The translations under genes were made by a program, and so were the position numbers. Below, piece after piece: positions 7,517 to 11,170 of a DNA stretch of 11,170 bases. Source of the DNA: Lachnospiraceae bacterium (GTDB taxonomy: Bacteria; Bacillota; Clostridia; Lachnospirales; Lachnospiraceae); NCBI GenBank assembly GCA_020860745.1, contig JAJBTR010000029.1, forward strand, positions 1-11,170, read 5' to 3'. Each line of letters begins with the position of its first letter. Position 1 is the first letter of the stretch. Under the pieces are notes generated by a model. The model was given only the letters and a program-made list of their open reading frames with translations, did no database searches and was not told where the DNA came from.

Positions 7517-8158
7517 TTGATAGGTCATCCCGGGAGACACAATACATTGTTTTCAGATCATAAGGCTATGCTGTGGAATATCATTCCGCTGGCGGCAGCC
7601 GTGCTGATTGCTTTCTCAGCTGATCTGTTTGTACAGGGCAGATTGCCGGGCAGGCTTTCCTGGTGGGGGAAATGCCTTGGGGAGATTGCGGCCGCGGGCT
7701 TTCCTGGCTACGAAGATTCTTTACAGGTGCTGTCGGATAATTATGCGGTGATTATTTCCGTGGTCAGTGTGGCGGTGGTGGTGTATCCGTTCATTATTGC
7801 AGACAGGGAGAAGAAAGTATTCGGCATTCGCCGGGATGAACTGAAGATGGAATCAAAGGGATCACGTTGTGTGAAGTGGATGGTCAGGATCCTGACCTGT
7901 ATGCCGGTTGCTCTGCTGATTGTTGTTATGGCAGGCTGGTGTGTGACGGGATACACACTGCTGTTTTATACACTGTCCGGCATGGTTGTCATATTTTTTT
8001 ATTACCTGCGAAGCCACCTGGCGGAGGCTGAGGAAGAGGAACTGGCGGACTTGTTTTTTTCATTACACAGAGAATATCCAGTCCTGCTATTCAGGGAATA
8101 TAATGGAGTACCGGGAGATGCTGGAGGATATGGAAGCCGGTGCGGTGAAAGGGAATGA
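7517..8158 (+). CDS. Four-helix integral membrane protein of unknown function
   Basis: A 213-residue protein from the TTG start (three residues longer if GTG 7508 were used). I do not recognise the family. Four hydrophobic segments are visible: about 19-39 (IIPLAAAVLIAF), 76-95 (YAVIISVVSVAVVVY), 121-142 (MPVALLIVVMAGW) and 146-164 (YTLLFYTLSGMVV). A charged loop, ADREKKVFGIRRDELK, lies between helices 2 and 3, and an acidic stretch, LAEAEEEELADL, follows helix 4. There is no signal peptidase site and no obvious catalytic motif. The end overlaps the next gene by 56 bases, and the last 15 or so residues look unstructured. Two T7 runs (7994-8000 and 8054-8060) lie in the 3' third. It could be a membrane anchor, channel or sensor for the two proteins encoded behind it; that is inference only. 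Confidence 0.7.
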   Translation: MIGHPGRHNTLFSDHKAMLWNIIPLAAAVLIAFSADLFVQGRLPGRLSWWGKCLGEIAAAGFPGYEDSLQVLSDNYAVIISVVSVAVVVYPFIIADREKKVFGIRRDELKMESKGSRCVKWMVRILTCMPVALLIVVMAGWCVTGYTLLFYTLSGMVVIFFYYLRSHLAEAEEEELADLFFSLHREYPVLLFREYNGVPGDAGGYGSRCGERE

Positions 8159-8798
8159 CTGGCATGATGCCGCTAAGGTTTTAAAAAAGCTGATGAAAAA
8201 AGCAGGGGATAAGCCCCCGAAACAGGCATATGCAGCAGTGACCCTGTATGTTTCCGCCATTTACAGACATCACTGTGAGGATCACAGAAATTGCCTTCTG
8301 CAGATTTATAATATCTGGCTGGAGTATATTGGAGGAAAGCAGGGGAAGAGTAAGGAAATGCTGCTCTGGGCAATCCTCTCGGGAGCAATATCATGGGCTT
8401 CCGCTGAAAATGTGTGCGCTTTTCTGGAATGTTACTGTAATCTTGTTGCCGGGGAACGGCGCTATTATGAACAGGCCGGTGAAGAAAGGCCATGGGCGGA
8501 CAAGACTGTGAAAGACGGAATCGTATTAGTTTTCCTGGAATGCTGGCTTCGGCGGGAACATGCGGATTTTCATAATTCCTGCTTTCCGGCCTGTCTCGGA
8601 CAGCTTTTTAAAGGGGCATATGGCGCGATGGCAGCTGACGGGGAACCGTTAAGGGGGATTTGTGCAGAGAATTATCAGAATGTATTCACCGGCGATACTT
8701 CTGTAAAAAAGGCTTTGGATTCCCTGCTTTATGACACGTCGGAAATGACGGTGATGAGCGTTGCCCGCACGGTTTTAATGTTGGAGGGAATGTTATGA
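8103..8798 (+). CDS. Hypothetical soluble, mostly helical protein
   Basis: A 231-residue protein of no family I recognise. The frame is open from 7986, but those extra 39 residues are only the off-frame reading of the membrane protein gene. The ATG at 8103 has AGGGA (8093-8097) five bases upstream and gives a natural start, MEYREMLEDM. Later in-frame ATGs at 8118 and 8130 are poorly spaced alternatives. The sequence looks all-helical, with amphipathic stretches (DAAKVLKKLMKKAG), aromatic and Cys-rich parts (CAFLECYCNLV, FLECWLRRE), and no signal peptide or membrane helix. The cysteines are not arranged as a clear metal site. It overlaps the upstream gene by 56 bases and the downstream gene by four (ATGA), so the three are probably translated together. 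The helical style would suit a scaffold or adaptor, but nothing shows this directly. Confidence 0.7.
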   Translation: MEYREMLEDMEAGAVKGNDWHDAAKVLKKLMKKAGDKPPKQAYAAVTLYVSAIYRHHCEDHRNCLLQIYNIWLEYIGGKQGKSKEMLLWAILSGAISWASAENVCAFLECYCNLVAGERRYYEQAGEERPWADKTVKDGIVLVFLECWLRREHADFHNSCFPACLGQLFKGAYGAMAADGEPLRGICAENYQNVFTGDTSVKKALDSLLYDTSEMTVMSVARTVLMLEGML

Positions 8799-10582
8799 GT
8801 AAGTGTTTATGCAGGATGATAACGTTTGTCAATTATCATGTGCCATCCACTCTTTTAAAAGGGGTGAACAAACCGTCGTATGTTACGATGGGGTTCTTTG
8901 ACGGCATGCTGACGGAGGTGGTTCCGCTGGATTATGGCAGGACAGATCTGAAACCTCTGTGGAAACAGTCCATCAGGGTATCCGGACAGAGCAAAGGCGC
9001 TTACTCCTGCCAGAATACGTTTTGCTTTAGTCAGGATGACTGGAGCAGTTCCGCGTCGGATTCCGATTTCTGGGATGTCCTCACAGATAAACAGTATCCG
9101 CTGTGCTTTATCGTCTATTTTCAGATCCGGAATTATGCGGAGGGAGCCAACGGCGTTGCAGACCAGTGCAGGCGGTTTAACTGGGCGCTTCGTAAGGCTA
9201 TGGATGAAGCGGAACTGGCGGGGGAATATTATACTTACGCAACCATAGATAAAAATGATGTTGTCGTCTGCATCAAGAGTTCCCAATATAAAAAGACGGT
9301 GGGAGTCATCAAAAAGCTGCACGATGGGGATGCGCAGATTGTATATAGTTATACCGTGCTGTCTGTTAACAGGGATATTCTGGGAAGCATCAGTCAGGAT
9401 ACAACCCCGGAGCTTTTTTGTGAGATAATTGATTCCATCTGTCTGAAAGGAATTGCGAATTCCTGTCGCTGTCAGGGAAGATACCTGAGACTGGATGATA
9501 AATACAAAGATTTTTGCGAAAAGCTGATCGACCGCCTTGGGAATCCGAAAGATTACAGGATTTATGATATCCTTGGTGAATCGGATTTCCGCCTGATTGC
9601 ACGAGACGTACAGTTTGGCAGGATACTGAATGTCCTGGCGGACGGAGAACTGCTCAGCTGCGATAACAGCTATTATAAATTCTGCCTGTATATCTCAGAA
9701 CTGCTGCTGAATACGGAAGCTGCTTCGACGGGGATGGATCCCGGCGTGGATATCAGGGGATGGAACGATTCCTTTGAAATACAGACGCAGGCGGAATTAT
9801 GCAGGAAACTGGCGGAACGGATGGAGCAGATGAATCGGAAGCTTGCCGGAATTGACGCGCCTGATGCGGATGAGAAGGCGGTGACCTTTTCTTCCGCCAT
9901 TCGGCAGCTGGATTATTCCCTTTGCGCGCTGGAGGCGGCTCCGACAAAAAAATATGATTTTTATTCCATCTATGAACCGCTGGAAACCCTGGTTTCCATA
10001 CTGGAGGATAAGCTTGCGGAATCGGAGGATGTCGGAGAATATATGCTGATCTATGATTTTATCCATAAGATCAGTATGACTTTTCATGGGACGCTTCGCA
10101 CGGATATCCAGTTTTTCCAGATCCGGGATTTCAATGTGATCGTTCATTATGCTCCCGCAAAGCTCAGGGCCTTTTACAGTCTGTGGACGACGAAAGCGGC
10201 ATATTTTTTTGAGCGTGCCGGCGGACAGAGGGAGGGGAGCCATAAATTTGTGGTTGCGCCGGGCATGTTTGGCAGGACAAGCGTAAAAGAACTTTTCCCG
10301 GAGTCCGAAAAAACGAAGAGCCTGATGCTGATTACCATCCCGGAACGGAACCTTTATATTCCAAAGTGGATGGTCATTGTACTGACGCACGAGGTTTCCC
10401 ATTTTGTCGGCGGAAACCTTCGCAGACGGGAGGAACGGGAAGGCTATGTTTTCAGCATACTGGCGCGGATTATGGAGCTGGAAGTGAAAGAACTGGCGAA
10501 GGAGGAACTGATGGATGGTTTTCCTGAGTCAGGGAAGTATCTCGTACATAATGAGCTTAGGGTTTCCCGCCGCCTGAATTAA
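8795..10582 (+). CDS. Large predicted zinc metallopeptidase (HExxH), open frame up to an in-frame TAA
   Basis: A 595-codon frame starting in an ATGA overlap with the gene before it. I do not recognise the full-length family. The first 220 or so residues look like alternating strands and helices (YVTMGFFDGML near 29, TYATIDKNDVVVCIKSS near 147). The middle, about 290-450, is helical. Near the end is the zinc-peptidase motif H532-E-V-S-H536 within VIVLTHEVSHFVGG, where two His would bind zinc and the Glu would activate water. The frame stops at TAA soon afterwards (SRRLN), but the same frame stays open beyond, with a candidate third zinc ligand (ETYAD). This product is thus probably a truncated part of a longer enzyme of at least 790 residues and may be inactive. 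No signal peptide is seen, so it probably acts in the cytoplasm. The peptidase call rests on one motif plus the downstream matches. Confidence 0.7.
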   Translation: MSKCLCRMITFVNYHVPSTLLKGVNKPSYVTMGFFDGMLTEVVPLDYGRTDLKPLWKQSIRVSGQSKGAYSCQNTFCFSQDDWSSSASDSDFWDVLTDKQYPLCFIVYFQIRNYAEGANGVADQCRRFNWALRKAMDEAELAGEYYTYATIDKNDVVVCIKSSQYKKTVGVIKKLHDGDAQIVYSYTVLSVNRDILGSISQDTTPELFCEIIDSICLKGIANSCRCQGRYLRLDDKYKDFCEKLIDRLGNPKDYRIYDILGESDFRLIARDVQFGRILNVLADGELLSCDNSYYKFCLYISELLLNTEAASTGMDPGVDIRGWNDSFEIQTQAELCRKLAERMEQMNRKLAGIDAPDADEKAVTFSSAIRQLDYSLCALEAAPTKKYDFYSIYEPLETLVSILEDKLAESEDVGEYMLIYDFIHKISMTFHGTLRTDIQFFQIRDFNVIVHYAPAKLRAFYSLWTTKAAYFFERAGGQREGSHKFVVAPGMFGRTSVKELFPESEKTKSLMLITIPERNLYIPKWMVIVLTHEVSHFVGGNLRRREEREGYVFSILARIMELEVKELAKEELMDGFPESGKYLVHNELRVSRRLN

Positions 10583-11170
10583 TATTATCTGGAGAACAGG
10601 AATCGGATTTATGCGAAGAATAAGATCAGAAAAGAGGAACAGCATCATTTCAAAAATACAGAGCATCTTTTTCAGATGATTTTTCGGGATTACGCAGGCT
10701 TGGCCGGGAAAAAGGATATAATGGCCTTTGTGAACAGGCTGAAAACGGAGGCGCTTGCTTTTCAACCGGATGATGGGCGGGTGAAACAGGCAAGAAAGGC
10801 AACAGAGATTTTTGACGCTCTGTTTGAGGATTTACAGACATTTTATAATCTCTTTCAGAGCGGTTGCCTGAGGCAGGCGGTGGACCAGCTCCGGGTGGAT
10901 ATGGGAGAAACCTATGCGGATGTAGCTGCCATTCTGACGCTGCAGCTTTTTCCGGAGGAATACCTGCTCGCTTTTCTGCGTTCGGATAATCACAAAGAAA
11001 GGTATCCGGATGGCGGCGTGAACCTTACGCATCCGTTGATGCTGCGCTGTTATGTAGTAATGACGGCTGTTGGAAATGTAGCGCCGCAGCAAAATCCAGG
11101 ACTCTGTTGCCCTAAGGAGTGGATGAGATCTTCTTATGACGCCGCACTGATTGCCACGATTGGGGCGAAA
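10583..11170 (+). pseudogene. C-terminal part of the HExxH metallopeptidase, cut off by the in-frame TAA; runs off the window
   Basis: The reading frame of the gene above continues without another stop for 196 codons to the window edge. It begins with a charged helical stretch (NRIYAKNKIRKEEQHH). It then contains M-G-E-T-Y-A-D (10901-10921), which fits the E-x-x-x-D/E-x-x-A-D ligand pattern of gluzincin-type peptidases, and N-L-T-H-P-L-M-L-R (about 11022-11048), like the His-Pro...Arg element often found after that ligand. Codon use and residue style match the upstream part. The first in-frame ATG (10676) has no ribosome binding site in front, so separate translation is not supported. The simplest reading is one gene broken by a single substitution (for example CAA or GAA to TAA); a sequencing error or read-through remains possible. 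The true 3' end lies outside the window. Confidence 0.7.

Noticed and set aside
7986..8102. Upstream extension of the helical hypothetical protein from ATG 7986
   Set aside because: These 39 codons are the off-frame reading of the membrane protein gene, have no ribosome binding site, and give an unnatural residue mix; ATG 8103 with AGGGA is better.
1..11170. CRISPR arrays, tRNA or rRNA genes, transposases or IS ends
   Set aside because: No regularly spaced identical repeats, no cloverleaf-like segment, and no transposase-like protein or flanking inverted repeats were seen on either strand.

Overview
The window looks like chromosomal DNA from a Gram-positive Firmicute, most likely a gut-type Clostridia/Lachnospiraceae relative. 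The support is a lipobox lipoprotein, two LPxTG-type surface proteins with a pilin-type sortase, strong AGGAGG-like ribosome binding sites, and intermediate base composition. This is judged by eye from protein style; no database search was possible. All supported genes lie on the + strand.

Layout. (1) 23-1291: a complete lipoprotein that looks like a type 1 periplasmic-binding-fold substrate-binding protein, followed by a GC-rich hairpin. (2) 1548-7430: a compact sortase-assembled pilus locus. It has a large tip or ancillary adhesin (beta-helix head, four Cna-B/SpaA-type domains, LPESG anchor), a backbone pilin (N domain, isopeptide D2 domain, Cna-B domain, LPETG anchor) and a class C sortase. 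Stem-loops lie at the adhesin stop codon and between backbone pilin and sortase, and a good intrinsic terminator follows the sortase. (3) 7517 to the window end: a tightly packed module I cannot assign to a known system. It has a four-helix membrane protein, an all-helical-looking soluble protein overlapping it by 56 bases, and a large HExxH predicted zinc metallopeptidase coupled by an ATGA overlap.

The metallopeptidase frame is interrupted by an in-frame TAA at 10580-10582. The same frame then stays open to the window edge and carries further peptidase-like motifs (ETYAD, THP). The gene is therefore probably broken by a nonsense mutation, or the TAA is an assembly error or is read through.

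How the genes fit together: the sortase would join backbone pilins through LPETG and place the beta-helix adhesin, via LPESG, at the tip or side of the fibre. The lipoprotein is probably independent (solute uptake or sensing). The third block has almost no room for its own promoter after the sortase terminator, so it may depend on read-through or on a promoter near the end of the sortase gene. Its membrane protein plus soluble protein plus HExxH peptidase layout is the best candidate for an undescribed system, but its function is unknown.
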